64,000 nt of DNA, from the NCBI GenBank assembly GCA_019425045.1, contig JAHYYI010000001.1, positions 62,001-126,000 on the forward strand, in the 5' to 3' direction. A program made the translations under genes and the position numbers. Position 1 is the stretch's first letter. The number at the start of each line of letters is the position of its first letter. Shown piece by piece: positions 1-7,896 of the stretch. This stretch comes from Collinsella sp. GTDB lineage: Bacteria > Actinomycetota > Coriobacteriia > Coriobacteriales > Coriobacteriaceae. Below the pieces are notes generated by a model. The model was not told where the DNA came from, did not search any database, and saw only the letters and a list, made by a program, of their open reading frames with translations.

Positions 1-410
1 CTATCAACAAAAGCATCGGGCTCAATCGTCATGCGCCGATCGGAATCAACCGCTCCCTCGCCCGCGCGCCCGTTGCCGCATATACTGTGCGCAGCGATGA
101 CCTCGGTCGCCCCCGCGCGAAACAGCCCCTCGATATCCGACGGATCGAGCGCTTCTATCAACACGACCACGCGACTCACGCGGCCTTCGGCCGTCAGGCG
201 CGCAACAGTCTTGCGCACATCTTCGGTATCAAACAGAGACGCCGCGATGATGGCAGCCCCGCGGCGCGACGGAAACGCCCGCGCCATGGAAACCAGCCCG
301 TCCAGGTCACCCACGCGAAGCACCTGTGCACCCGCGTCACGGCCCTCGACTTCCCGCTGCAACAGCCCGTAATCGCCGCACGCGCAGCACGCAAGCCAGA
401 TCGCCTTCAT
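1..410 (-). CDS. Partial TadZ/CpaE-like protein (N-terminal part)
   Basis: This gene starts at the ATG at 410 and runs off the left edge, so only about 136 residues are visible. They form an alternating hydrophobic strand/helix pattern (around IIAASLF, VVVLIEAL, GATEVIA) like the receiver-like N-terminal domain of CpaE/TadZ pilus localisation proteins; the ATPase part would lie outside the window. The start codon shares one base with the stop of cpaB (TGATG), so the two are translationally coupled, which is the main support for a Tad/Flp pilus role. The family call is inferred from context and fold pattern; no Walker motif is visible. Confidence 0.5.
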   Translation of the reverse strand, partial: MKAIWLACCACGDYGLLQREVEGRDAGAQVLRVGDLDGLVSMARAFPSRRGAAIIAASLFDTEDVRKTVARLTAEGRVSRVVVLIEALDPSDIEGLFRAGATEVIAAHSICGNGRAGEGAVDSDRRMTIEPDAFVD

Positions 411-1069
411 CACTCGTCGCCTCCGCTCTTTTTGCCGCGCGCCGTGGCGGGAATCGTCAAGCTGACCGTTCCCTTGCCCGAGGCGCCCAGCAGTTCCTTG
501 ACGTCTTCGGGGTCAGCCGCCAGCGTCACCCATTCGATCTTGCCCTCGCGCGTGGCACCGGAATCCTCACTGGTATCGATCACGTACGCGCCGCACAGCC
601 GATCGGTTACGCCGTCTTTTTGCACATACACATCCACGTAGCTGCCCACGCCCGTGGCGCCGCCGACCGAGTGCTCGGCATCGACCGCCACCGAAACGGC
701 GACCTTGCCCTTAGGCACCTCGAGCTTGTGGCTCTCGGCCTTGGTGTAGACATTGCAGATCACGGCGTTTTTGGGAATACGCGAAGTCGTCACGTCGCCG
801 CGCACCTGGCGTAGCTCGGTCGCCGCGTCACGCGGCAGCAGACTCGTCAGCCACTCCTGGGTTATGACATTGGTCTCATCGAGGGTCTCACCCACATCGA
901 TATCGCGCGCCGCGACGCATACCTCGACGCGATCGCCACCGTACTTGGCCAAGGTCTCAGCCTGGACCTGTTCGGCTTGCGAGCGGATCGACGAGCCGTA
1001 AACCATGCAGAGCAGAGCAGCGAGCACGCCCGCGACCAGACTGATGGCGATGCGCTTGCTCTTGTTCAC
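410..1069 (-). CDS. cpaB: Flp pilus assembly protein CpaB (RcpC)
   Basis: 219 aa. A single membrane segment near the N-terminus (residues 7-24) is followed by a SAF-like domain (VCVAARDIDVGETLDETNV, about residues 43-62) and the RcpC/CpaB C-terminal domain. CpaB proteins belong to the envelope part of the Tad pilus machine. I chose the GTG at 1069 because an AGAGGAG ribosome binding site lies five bases upstream; the longer reading frame from 1153 has no such site. The next gene starts inside its stop codon. Confidence 0.8.
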   Translation of the reverse strand: MNKSKRIAISLVAGVLAALLCMVYGSSIRSQAEQVQAETLAKYGGDRVEVCVAARDIDVGETLDETNVITQEWLTSLLPRDAATELRQVRGDVTTSRIPKNAVICNVYTKAESHKLEVPKGKVAVSVAVDAEHSVGGATGVGSYVDVYVQKDGVTDRLCGAYVIDTSEDSGATREGKIEWVTLAADPEDVKELLGASGKGTVSLTIPATARGKKSGGDE

Positions 1070-1179
1070 GGCCGCTCCTCTCATGGCAGTGCCGGGCGAA
1101 TGCCCGTACCACCATTGTCTGGGCGGCCAGAGTGCAAAGCGGCGCAATCGCAATCTTGGTTTTCGATGTCAAACCAATC

Positions 1180-1231
1180 GCTGACCAAAAGCTGACCAGC
1201 CCGTCAAGCTCGTGGCAAGGTTTTGGTCAGC
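1180..1231. repeat. 11-bp inverted repeat upstream of cpaB
   Basis: GCTGACCAAAA at 1180-1190 is repeated in inverse at 1221-1231, with a further partial copy (GCTGACC) at 1191-1197. It lies between the rsgA terminator and the cpaB start, so it may be an operator of the pilus operon or simply a repeat. No matching regulator is visible in the window. Confidence 0.45.
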
Positions 1232-1269
1232 ACGTCAGCAAACTGCATGTTTCGAGGCTTTTCCGCAGC

Positions 1270-1303
1270 AAAAAAGCCGTCTCCCGAACAGTTGGGAGAC
1301 GGC
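1270..1303 (-). terminator. Intrinsic terminator of rsgA
   Basis: A perfect 10-bp stem (GCCGTCTCCC 1276-1285 with GGGAGACGGC 1294-1303) and, read on the minus strand, a run of six T directly after it. It lies about 20 bp past the rsgA stop codon. Confidence 0.9.
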
Positions 1304-1321
1304 TGTCATAGGAAAAATCAA

Positions 1322-2506
1322 TTACAGATGGACATCGGGATCGAGCATTTGAGCGCTCACGCGCATGGATGACGCCAGATTTTGGAACGTTTCCAGACGC
1401 AGGCTGTCGATCTGCCCGGCGTCCTCGGCCTCGCGAACGGCGCAACCCGGTTCGTGGGTATGCGTGCAGTCGCCAAACCGGCACGCACGCGATGCCTCGA
1501 CAATCTCGGGGAAGGCGCGTGCCAGACCCCGCTCGTGACCCACGAGCGGCAAACTGCGCAGACCCGGGGCATCGGCGATCACGCCGGCGTCGCCCGGCAG
1601 CGCCACCATCACGCGCGCGACGGTAGTGTGACGGCCCTGGTCGTCGCGTTCGCGCACACCGCCGGTCGCCAACGTATCGTGGCCCAGCAGTGCATTGAGC
1701 AGCGTCGACTTGCCGGCACCCGACTCGCCCAGAATCATGGCGCAGCTCCCGGCAGGCACGCAGGCACGGACCTCGTCCAGACCGCGGCCCTCGGCAGAAG
1801 ACGTCAAGATCACGCGCACGTCCGGACCCACCAGACGGCGCACGCGGTCCAGATCGCGCTCGAGCTCCCCGGCATCGCAGCGGTCAGCCTTGGTGAGCAC
1901 CACCACCGGCTCGGCATCGCAGTCGAGCGCCAACACCAGCGAGCGCGCCACACGGTCGAGCAGCACCTCGCCGGCACCGAGCGCCTGCACGATTAGCACG
2001 CTATCCACGTTGGAGCAGAGCACCTGGCGCTCTCCGCGGGCACGGCCGCGCCAACGCTCAAAGCTCGTACGGCGCGGCAGTACGCATTCAATCACGCCCA
2101 TATCGTGCCCGGGAGCGCGGCGCACCGCCACACGATCGCCCACGGCAGGCAGCAGGACCTCGTCCCCACCGCGCGACTTGGCAAATCCCACGGCATGCTC
2201 GGCGCGGAAGGTATCGTCGGCAGTCGCCACCAGCGGAAACCCACGATCCAAGCGCACCACGGCGCCAAGCTGCATCTGCTCGGGCTCCTCGGCATGTGCG
2301 CAGAAATCATCAAAGGCAGCCTGCTGAGCTTCATCGACCGGCAGGTCATCGAACGCCGGAACGTCCTGCAGCGCGTCGAGTCCCGGCACGCTCGCCAGCA
2401 GCTCCTCGGCAGACGCGGGAGCCTCGGTCGCGAGCTTCCGACGACGATCGCGCTTAGCCCGCGCCCCCGTCGTCTTTTTCTTCGCCTTAGCCTTAGCCTT
2501 AGCCAC
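1322..2506 (-). CDS. rsgA: Ribosome small subunit-dependent GTPase RsgA
   Basis: 394 aa. RsgA is a circularly permuted GTPase that helps mature the 30S ribosomal subunit. The motif order shows the permutation: G4 (VVLTKAD) comes first, then the Walker A/G1 loop GESGAGKST, then G3 (DAPG). A C-terminal zinc site follows (CRFGDCTHTHEPGC). The N-terminus is a lysine-rich extension (AKAKAKAKKK) before the OB-fold part. The GTG at 2506 is preferred because GGGAGG lies five bases upstream; an upstream ATG frame has no such site. The NKxD motif is TKAD here. It is followed by a strong terminator, so it is probably transcribed alone. Confidence 0.93.
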   Translation of the reverse strand: MAKAKAKAKKKTTGARAKRDRRRKLATEAPASAEELLASVPGLDALQDVPAFDDLPVDEAQQAAFDDFCAHAEEPEQMQLGAVVRLDRGFPLVATADDTFRAEHAVGFAKSRGGDEVLLPAVGDRVAVRRAPGHDMGVIECVLPRRTSFERWRGRARGERQVLCSNVDSVLIVQALGAGEVLLDRVARSLVLALDCDAEPVVVLTKADRCDAGELERDLDRVRRLVGPDVRVILTSSAEGRGLDEVRACVPAGSCAMILGESGAGKSTLLNALLGHDTLATGGVRERDDQGRHTTVARVMVALPGDAGVIADAPGLRSLPLVGHERGLARAFPEIVEASRACRFGDCTHTHEPGCAVREAEDAGQIDSLRLETFQNLASSMRVSAQMLDPDVHL

Positions 2507-2553
2507 AAACGCCTCCCAGCACCAAAAATCACAACTGAGCAGGTATTTTCCCA

Positions 2554-2590
2554 CAAAAAAGAGTCGGTCGAGCAAATGCTCGACCGACTC
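2554..2590 (-). terminator. Perfect 14-bp palindromic hairpin with T-run
   Basis: GAGTCGGTCGAGCA (2561-2574) pairs perfectly with 2577-2590; on the minus strand it is followed by six T. It fits a terminator for transcripts reading from the Ca2+-ATPase towards rsgA. It is the downstream member of a tandem pair of related units. Confidence 0.75.
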
Positions 2591-2800
2591 ACACACTTTC
2601 CCTCAGCCTTTATCATCCACACGGGAGAAAAGTCAGCAACGTCACCGCAGGGCCCGCCCGCCGAGAGGGGTTTCCAAAGGGCACATCCTTTATTCAAAAC
2701 GAGCGGCCGAGCAATTGCTCGGCCGCTCACCTTCTTTCCCTCAGCCCTTTTTCATCCGCGCGGGAGAAAAGCCAGTAAGGATACCGTAGGGCCCACCCTG
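2561..2800. repeat. Tandem pair of palindrome-plus-block units
   Basis: Two units, starting near 2561 and 2701, each begin with a perfect palindrome (30 and 28 bp, sharing the core CGAGCA/TGCTCG). Each is followed by a conserved block reading approximately TTTCCCTCAGCC, TTCATCC, CGGGAGAAAAG, CAG, then AGGGCCC. The units fill most of the 380-bp gap between rsgA and the Ca2+-ATPase gene. The second palindrome (2701-2728) has only a weak T-run on the minus strand. No gene is seen here. Confidence 0.7.
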
Positions 2801-2877
2801 GGAGTGTTTTCTTCTGAGCGATCCCGCAGCGCGAAGCGCGAGGACCAGCGAAGAAGAAAACACGCAGGGGCGGGCCC
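2789..2877 (-). repeat. Long hairpin after the Ca2+-ATPase stop codon
   Basis: The arms 2789-2815 and 2852-2877 form a stem of about 26 bp with few mismatches, including 12 uninterrupted pairs (GTGTTTTCTTCT 2804-2815 with 2852-2863). A GC-rich inner hairpin (GCGC GAA GCGC type, about 2829-2840) sits in the loop. It starts 13 bp past the ATPase stop codon. There is no T-run, so its role is more likely in RNA stability or as a repeat element than in termination. Confidence 0.6.
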
Positions 2878-2889
2878 GGACAGGTTAAC

Positions 2890-5571
2890 TTACTCCTTCT
2901 CGACCGCGCGCATGATCGCCTTGTAGATCTCCATCAACGGGATGATCAGGAAGGCCAGGCCCAGCGCGGCAAGAACGCCCTTGAGCTCAAGCGTCACAGG
3001 GCCAAAGAACATCTCGGCAAGCGTCGGCTGCACGGTCACGATCACCGTCAGCACCAGTGCCAGAGCGGCGGAAGCCCACAGCCACTTGTTCTGCTTCTTC
3101 ATGGTGAACAGCGACGCACGACGGCTGCGCATATTGAAGCAGTGGAAAATCTCGACCATGTTGAGCGTGATGAACGCCATCATCACGCCTTCCTCGTCGG
3201 CATTGCCGGCGATCATATCGGCGATGTGGATGTAGCCCATGTCAAAGTACACGCCCACAAAGAAGCTCGCCAGCACCAGCACGGTGATGATTAGGCCCTG
3301 GACCACGCAGTCCAGACCCATATGTCCGGCAAAGACACCATCCTTGGCGTTGCGCGGCTTGCGCTTCATGATGTCGCCCTCGGCGTCCTCCATGCCCAGC
3401 GCGAGCGCAGGGAAGCAGTCGGTAACCAGGTTCACCCACAGCAGCTGCACCGGCTGGAAGATGGTAAAGCCGATGAGCGTGGCGATAAACACCGAGAACA
3501 CCTCGGCAAGGTTGGCCGAAAGCAGGAACTGGATGACCTTGCGGATGTTGTCGTAGATGCGACGACCCTCTTCGCAGGCGCCGATGATGGTAGCGAAGTT
3601 GTCATCGGCAAGTACCATGTCGGCGACGTTCTTGGTGACGTCGGTACCGGTGATGCCCATACCAACGCCAATGTCGGCGCGCTTGATGGACGGGGCGTCG
3701 TTGACGCCATCGCCCGTCATGGCCACGATCTGGTCGCGCGACTTCCAAGCCTCGACGATGCGTGTCTTGTGCTCGGGCTGGACGCGGGCGTACACGCCGT
3801 AGTCCTCGATGTGCGCGTCGAGTTCCTCGTCGCTCATGCGATCGAGGTCGGCACCGGTGATGGCCTGGCTGCGATCGGCGACGATGCCCAGCTGCTTGGC
3901 GATGGCCACGGCGGTGTCGATGTGGTCGCCCGTGATCATGACGGTGCGGATACCGGCGTCGTGCGCCTCGTGGATAGCGTCGGCCACCTCGGGACGGACC
4001 GGGTCGATCATGCCGGACAGGCCACAGAAGACCAGGTCATGCTCGAGCGCAGCGGGGCTGCAGTCGCTCGGGACCTCGGTGTAGGTGCGGCTTGCCAGCG
4101 CCAGTACGCGCAGGGCCTCGTCGGCCATGGCCTTGTTGGCCGCCACGAGCTCGGCGCGGCGCTCCTCGGTCAGGGGGACGACCTTATCGCCCTCGTAGAT
4201 ATGGGTGCACAGGCCGATCACCACGTCGGGCGCACCCTTGGTGTACTGCTCGTACTCGCCATCCAGGGTCTCGACGACCACGGACATCATCTTGCGGCCC
4301 GAGTCAAACGGGGCCTCGCCCACGCGCGGATGCTCGGCAGTAAGGCCAGTGAGGCCCGCCTTGCCGGCGTCGTTGACGAGCGCGCACTCAGTCGGCTCGC
4401 CCACGGCCTCGCCCAGCTCCTCGTCCCACTGAGCATCGGAGCACAGCGCCATGCCGGCCAGGAACTTCTCCTTGGGCGCAGCGAGCTCGTGCTTGACGAC
4501 GGCCATCTTGTTTTGGGTAAGGGTACCGGTCTTGTCGGAGCAGATGGTCTGCGTGCAGCCGAGAGTCTCGACGGCAGAGAGCTTGCGGATGATTGCCTGG
4601 CGCTTAGCCATCTTGGTCACGCCAAGCGATAGCACGATGGTCACGACGGCGACCAGGCCCTCGGGGATGGCAGCGACGGCGAGCGAGACGGCGACCATAA
4701 AGGTATCGAGCAGGGCGGTCGGGTCGGTAAGAACGTTGCCCACGCCGTGGCGGATGATATCAACGCCAAAGATGACGACGCAGATGACGATAACCATAAT
4801 GGTAAGGATGCGGCTGAGCTCGGCGAGCTTCACTTGCAACGGCGTGAGCTCTTCCTTGGCCTCGGCCAGGGCGCCGGCGATCTTGCCCATCTCGGTGTTC
4901 ATGCCGGTGCCGACCACGACGGCGCGACCACGGCCGTACACGACGGTGGAGCCCATATAGCACATGTTCTTACGGTCGCCGAGCGGCACGTCATCGGTGC
5001 CCGCAGCGAGCTCGATCACGTTGGCGTGCTTCTCTACGGGCACGGACTCGCCGGTGAGCGCGGCCTCTTCGATCTTCATCGTGGCGCTCTCGAGCACGCG
5101 GCAGTCGGCCGGGACGGAGTCGCCCGCCTCGAGCATGATCACGTCGCCGGGCACGAGCTCGGCGCTCGGCAGGTGCACGAGCTTGCCGTCGCGCAGCACC
5201 TTGGACTGCGCCGCACTCATCTCCTGCAGGGCCTCGAGGGCCTCCTCGCTCTTGGCTTCCTGGACCACGCCCAGCACCGAGTTGACGATAACGACGAACA
5301 TGATGATGGCAACATCGGCAAAGTCGGGCTCGCCCTTGACCATGCCCGTGAGCGCACTGATGACGGCGGCAACGATCAGCATGATGACCATGGGGTCGGC
5401 CATCTGCTCAAAGAAACGCTTCCACAGCGGTGTCTTCTCGGCTTCCTCGAGCTTGTTAGGGCCTGTCTTGGCGAGGCGCGAAGACGCCTCGTCGTTGCTC
5501 AGGCCGAGGTTCTCATCGACACCTTGGTCGCTGAGCACCTCCGCCGCGGCGGACAGGTATTCCTTTTGCAT
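2890..5571 (-). CDS. P-type calcium-transporting ATPase
   Basis: 893 aa, full length for a P2-type Ca2+ pump, which exports or sequesters Ca2+ across the membrane at the cost of ATP. Visible motifs are the actuator loop LTGESVPVEK, the phosphorylation motif CSDKTGTLTQNK (Asp near residue 345), KGAPD in the nucleotide-binding domain and the hinge MTGDGVNDAPS. Membrane helices lie in the expected places: two near residues 60-100, two near 255-310 (with AAIPEGL), and a C-terminal bundle (about 690-880). AGGAGGGG lies just before the ATG. The start region can fold into a hairpin that covers this site. Substrate is inferred from family resemblance. Confidence 0.9.
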   Translation of the reverse strand: MQKEYLSAAAEVLSDQGVDENLGLSNDEASSRLAKTGPNKLEEAEKTPLWKRFFEQMADPMVIMLIVAAVISALTGMVKGEPDFADVAIIMFVVIVNSVLGVVQEAKSEEALEALQEMSAAQSKVLRDGKLVHLPSAELVPGDVIMLEAGDSVPADCRVLESATMKIEEAALTGESVPVEKHANVIELAAGTDDVPLGDRKNMCYMGSTVVYGRGRAVVVGTGMNTEMGKIAGALAEAKEELTPLQVKLAELSRILTIMVIVICVVIFGVDIIRHGVGNVLTDPTALLDTFMVAVSLAVAAIPEGLVAVVTIVLSLGVTKMAKRQAIIRKLSAVETLGCTQTICSDKTGTLTQNKMAVVKHELAAPKEKFLAGMALCSDAQWDEELGEAVGEPTECALVNDAGKAGLTGLTAEHPRVGEAPFDSGRKMMSVVVETLDGEYEQYTKGAPDVVIGLCTHIYEGDKVVPLTEERRAELVAANKAMADEALRVLALASRTYTEVPSDCSPAALEHDLVFCGLSGMIDPVRPEVADAIHEAHDAGIRTVMITGDHIDTAVAIAKQLGIVADRSQAITGADLDRMSDEELDAHIEDYGVYARVQPEHKTRIVEAWKSRDQIVAMTGDGVNDAPSIKRADIGVGMGITGTDVTKNVADMVLADDNFATIIGACEEGRRIYDNIRKVIQFLLSANLAEVFSVFIATLIGFTIFQPVQLLWVNLVTDCFPALALGMEDAEGDIMKRKPRNAKDGVFAGHMGLDCVVQGLIITVLVLASFFVGVYFDMGYIHIADMIAGNADEEGVMMAFITLNMVEIFHCFNMRSRRASLFTMKKQNKWLWASAALALVLTVIVTVQPTLAEMFFGPVTLELKGVLAALGLAFLIIPLMEIYKAIMRAVEKE

Positions 5572-5581
5572 ATAGAGTCCC

Positions 5582-5635
5582 CTCCTGGGATTCGGGCCAC
5601 TCAGCAGATTGATGCCCGATCATAATTCCCAGGAG
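5582..5635 (-). promoter_or_regulatory. Leader hairpin that can mask the Ca2+-ATPase ribosome binding site
   Basis: In the ATPase mRNA, CTCCTGGGA (5627-5635) can pair with TCCCAGGAG (5582-5590), which contains the Shine-Dalgarno sequence. A second stem CGGGC/GCCCG (5614-5618 with 5593-5597) lies inside. The layout fits translational control. No known riboswitch class is recognised, and transcription must start upstream of 5635 for it to form. Confidence 0.5.
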
Positions 5636-5944
5636 AAGGGCAAGGGCTCATCAAGGCTGCCGTGCTGAGCGGCAGTTGATAGTGGAGCTATGGTACCCCA
5701 AAGCGACGCGTCTAGCCAAAACAATCGGTTTGGAAATATGGTCCGCACGCAACGGTGCAGACCGTGTGATGCTCAACATTGGTAAAACGTTTTTTCTTCG
5801 GCACATCGCCAAACTGACATATCTCCCAGATAGCAGCGGTTGGAGTGGTTGGTAAAGATTTTTCATATACTGTTTTTCCCGCAAAAAATGAACTTCCATT
5901 TCGGCATACGGTCGATTTTTTGGGGTATTCGGTCGGCATTTCGT

Positions 5945-5950
5945 TATAAT
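5945..5950 (+). promoter_or_regulatory. Probable -10 box of pyk
   Basis: TATAAT lies 63 bp before the pyk ATG. A clear -35 box is missing at the usual distance. The rest of the 442-bp gap between the divergent ATPase and pyk genes is AT-rich with two TTGGTAAA copies; no other gene is seen. Confidence 0.5.
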
Positions 5951-6013
5951 CATCTCGGTTTTATTTCTTATGGTTTATCTATCAGCGCAAGACGATGTCA
6001 GATGGAGGTCTGA

Positions 6014-7474
6014 ATGTACAAGCGCACTAAGATTGTATGCACCATGGGTCCCGCCTGCGATAGCGACGAGACCATCCGCGAGATGATCAAGGCGGGCATG
6101 AACGTCGCCCGTTTTAACTTCTCGCACGGCTCCTACGACGAGCACCACGGTCGCATCGAGCGCGTCCGCCGTATTTCCAAGGAGCTCGGTCTGCCTGTCG
6201 GCATCCTGCTCGACACCAAGGGCCCCGAGGTCCGCACCGGCCTTCTGGTCGACGGCAAGAAGGTTGCCGTCAAGACCGGCGATAAGATCGTCGTCACCGC
6301 TCAGCCCACGTCCGAGGATTTCCACGGCACCGCTGAGCACATCTCCCTCGACTACCTGGCTCTGCCTTCCGAGGTCGAGAAGGGCTCCCTCATCCTGATC
6401 GATGACGGCCTGGTTGCCCTCGAGGTCGAGTCCGTCAGCGGCCAGGACATGACCTGCGTCGTTAAGAACGACGGCCTGATCGGCGAGCGCAAGGGCGTCA
6501 ACATGCCCAACGTCAACATCTCGCTGCCCGCCATCACCGAGCGCGATCGTCAGGACATCCTCTTTGGCCTGACCGAGAACATCGACTACATCGCCGCTTC
6601 CTTCATCCGTGACGGCGAGTCCGTCCGCGGCATCCGCAAGCTTTGCCGCGAGAACGGTGGCGAGCACGTGACGATCTTCCCGAAGATCGAGTGCGCCCTG
6701 GGCGTCGAGAACTTCGACGAGATCCTCGAGGCTTCCGACGGCATCATGGTCGCCCGTGGCGACCTGGGTATCGAGATCAAGCCCGAGCTCGTTCCGCACA
6801 TCCAGAAGGAGATCATCGCCAAGTGCAACGCGGCCTACAAGCCCGTTATCACCGCTACGCAGATGCTCGACTCCATGCAGCAGAACCCGCGCCCGACGCG
6901 CGCCGAGGTTGCCGACGTTGCTAACGCCATCTACGACGGCACCGACGCCGTTATGCTCTCTGGCGAGTCCGCTGCCGGTAAGTACCCGGTCGAGGCCGTT
7001 AAGATGCAGGCCAGCATTGCTCTCGAGACCGAGAAGTACCTCCCGGCCCACGCTCCGCTCGAGGTTCCGGCCGATGCTCACGGCACCCGCGTTGTCAACA
7101 ACGTTGTGGGTATGTCCGCTGTGAACATGGCCACCACCGTTGGCGCCAAGTGCATCACCGTGCCGACGACCACCGGTCGTACTGCTCGCCTGATCTCGCA
7201 CTTCCGTCCCAACATGCCGATCTGCGCGTTCTCCCGCCACGAGTGGGCCGTCCAGCAGATGATTATGTACTGGGGCGTTATCCCGCATCAGGCCGAGATT
7301 ACCCAGGGCACCGTCAACGGCACGATCGTCAAGGCGATCGAGACCGCTAAGGAGCTCGGCTACGTCGAGGCTGGCGATTTGACCGTCGCTACCGCCGGCG
7401 ATCCCCGCATGAGCGTCCAGCTCGAGGACAAGGTCTCCTCGACCAACGTCGCTTACGTCGCTCAGGTGCGTTAA
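6014..7474 (+). CDS. pyk: Pyruvate kinase
   Basis: 486 aa. It converts phosphoenolpyruvate and ADP to pyruvate and ATP in the last step of glycolysis. The barrel starts with RTKIVCTMGPA, contains the substrate and metal residues around NFSHGS and LDTKGPEVRTG, then FPKIECALG and the signature VITATQMLDSM. The B domain lies at about residues 70-165 and the allosteric C domain at about 350-480. There is no extra PEP-utilising domain at the C-terminus. GGAGG lies five bases before the ATG, and a strong terminator follows. Confidence 0.97.
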   Translation: MYKRTKIVCTMGPACDSDETIREMIKAGMNVARFNFSHGSYDEHHGRIERVRRISKELGLPVGILLDTKGPEVRTGLLVDGKKVAVKTGDKIVVTAQPTSEDFHGTAEHISLDYLALPSEVEKGSLILIDDGLVALEVESVSGQDMTCVVKNDGLIGERKGVNMPNVNISLPAITERDRQDILFGLTENIDYIAASFIRDGESVRGIRKLCRENGGEHVTIFPKIECALGVENFDEILEASDGIMVARGDLGIEIKPELVPHIQKEIIAKCNAAYKPVITATQMLDSMQQNPRPTRAEVADVANAIYDGTDAVMLSGESAAGKYPVEAVKMQASIALETEKYLPAHAPLEVPADAHGTRVVNNVVGMSAVNMATTVGAKCITVPTTTGRTARLISHFRPNMPICAFSRHEWAVQQMIMYWGVIPHQAEITQGTVNGTIVKAIETAKELGYVEAGDLTVATAGDPRMSVQLEDKVSSTNVAYVAQVR

Positions 7475-7503
7475 GTCGTACTTGCAAGCATGTTTGCATT
7501 GCA

Positions 7504-7540
7504 AAGGGCCCGGAAGGCTTCGCCTTCCGGGCCCTTTTTC
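7504..7540 (+). terminator. Intrinsic terminator of pyk
   Basis: A 15-bp perfect stem (7504-7518 with 7522-7536) with a tight TTC loop and a run of T. It lies 30 bp past the pyk stop. Confidence 0.95.
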
Positions 7541-7717
7541 TGTGTCAATGCCGGCACACGGCAAAACACGCACCCATTTCTTTACCAAAAGCGCGAAATC
7601 CAACCTTTCGAGGCCCAAAAATAAAGTCCCAAGCGCTAAAAGTGTTCGCCCGATGGCGAAACCACACCTTACCCGACGCTGCTAAATCGTTTTAGCAAGA
7701 GCTAGATCGACCGCGTT

Positions 7718-7845
7718 TTCGGAAGTATGCGGCAAATTCTGAGACCTCCGAGCACACCCCGTTTTTTCGCAACAAAATGCCTGATAAACTGGCCTCAAAA
7801 GCCAGGTCTGCTCACAGGGTTCAGATTTTGCCGCATACTTCCGAA
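7718..7845. repeat. Inverted repeat with 25-bp arms
   Basis: The arms begin TTCGGAAGTATGCGGCAAA; 24 of 25 positions match between the left arm (7718-7742) and the inverse right arm (7821-7845). The core between them holds CCGAGCACACC. It occupies the gap between pyk and the frameshifted gene at 7897 and resembles the element at 49160. Confidence 0.8.
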
Positions 7846-7896
7846 TTGACGCTGGCATCGCACGGTCCAAAAGCACATTTCGACCAGGAGGATATC

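Noticed and set aside
5651..5953. A 100-codon minus-strand frame between the ATPase and pyk genes
   Set aside because: It has no ribosome binding site, an unlike codon use, and it lies over the pyk promoter.
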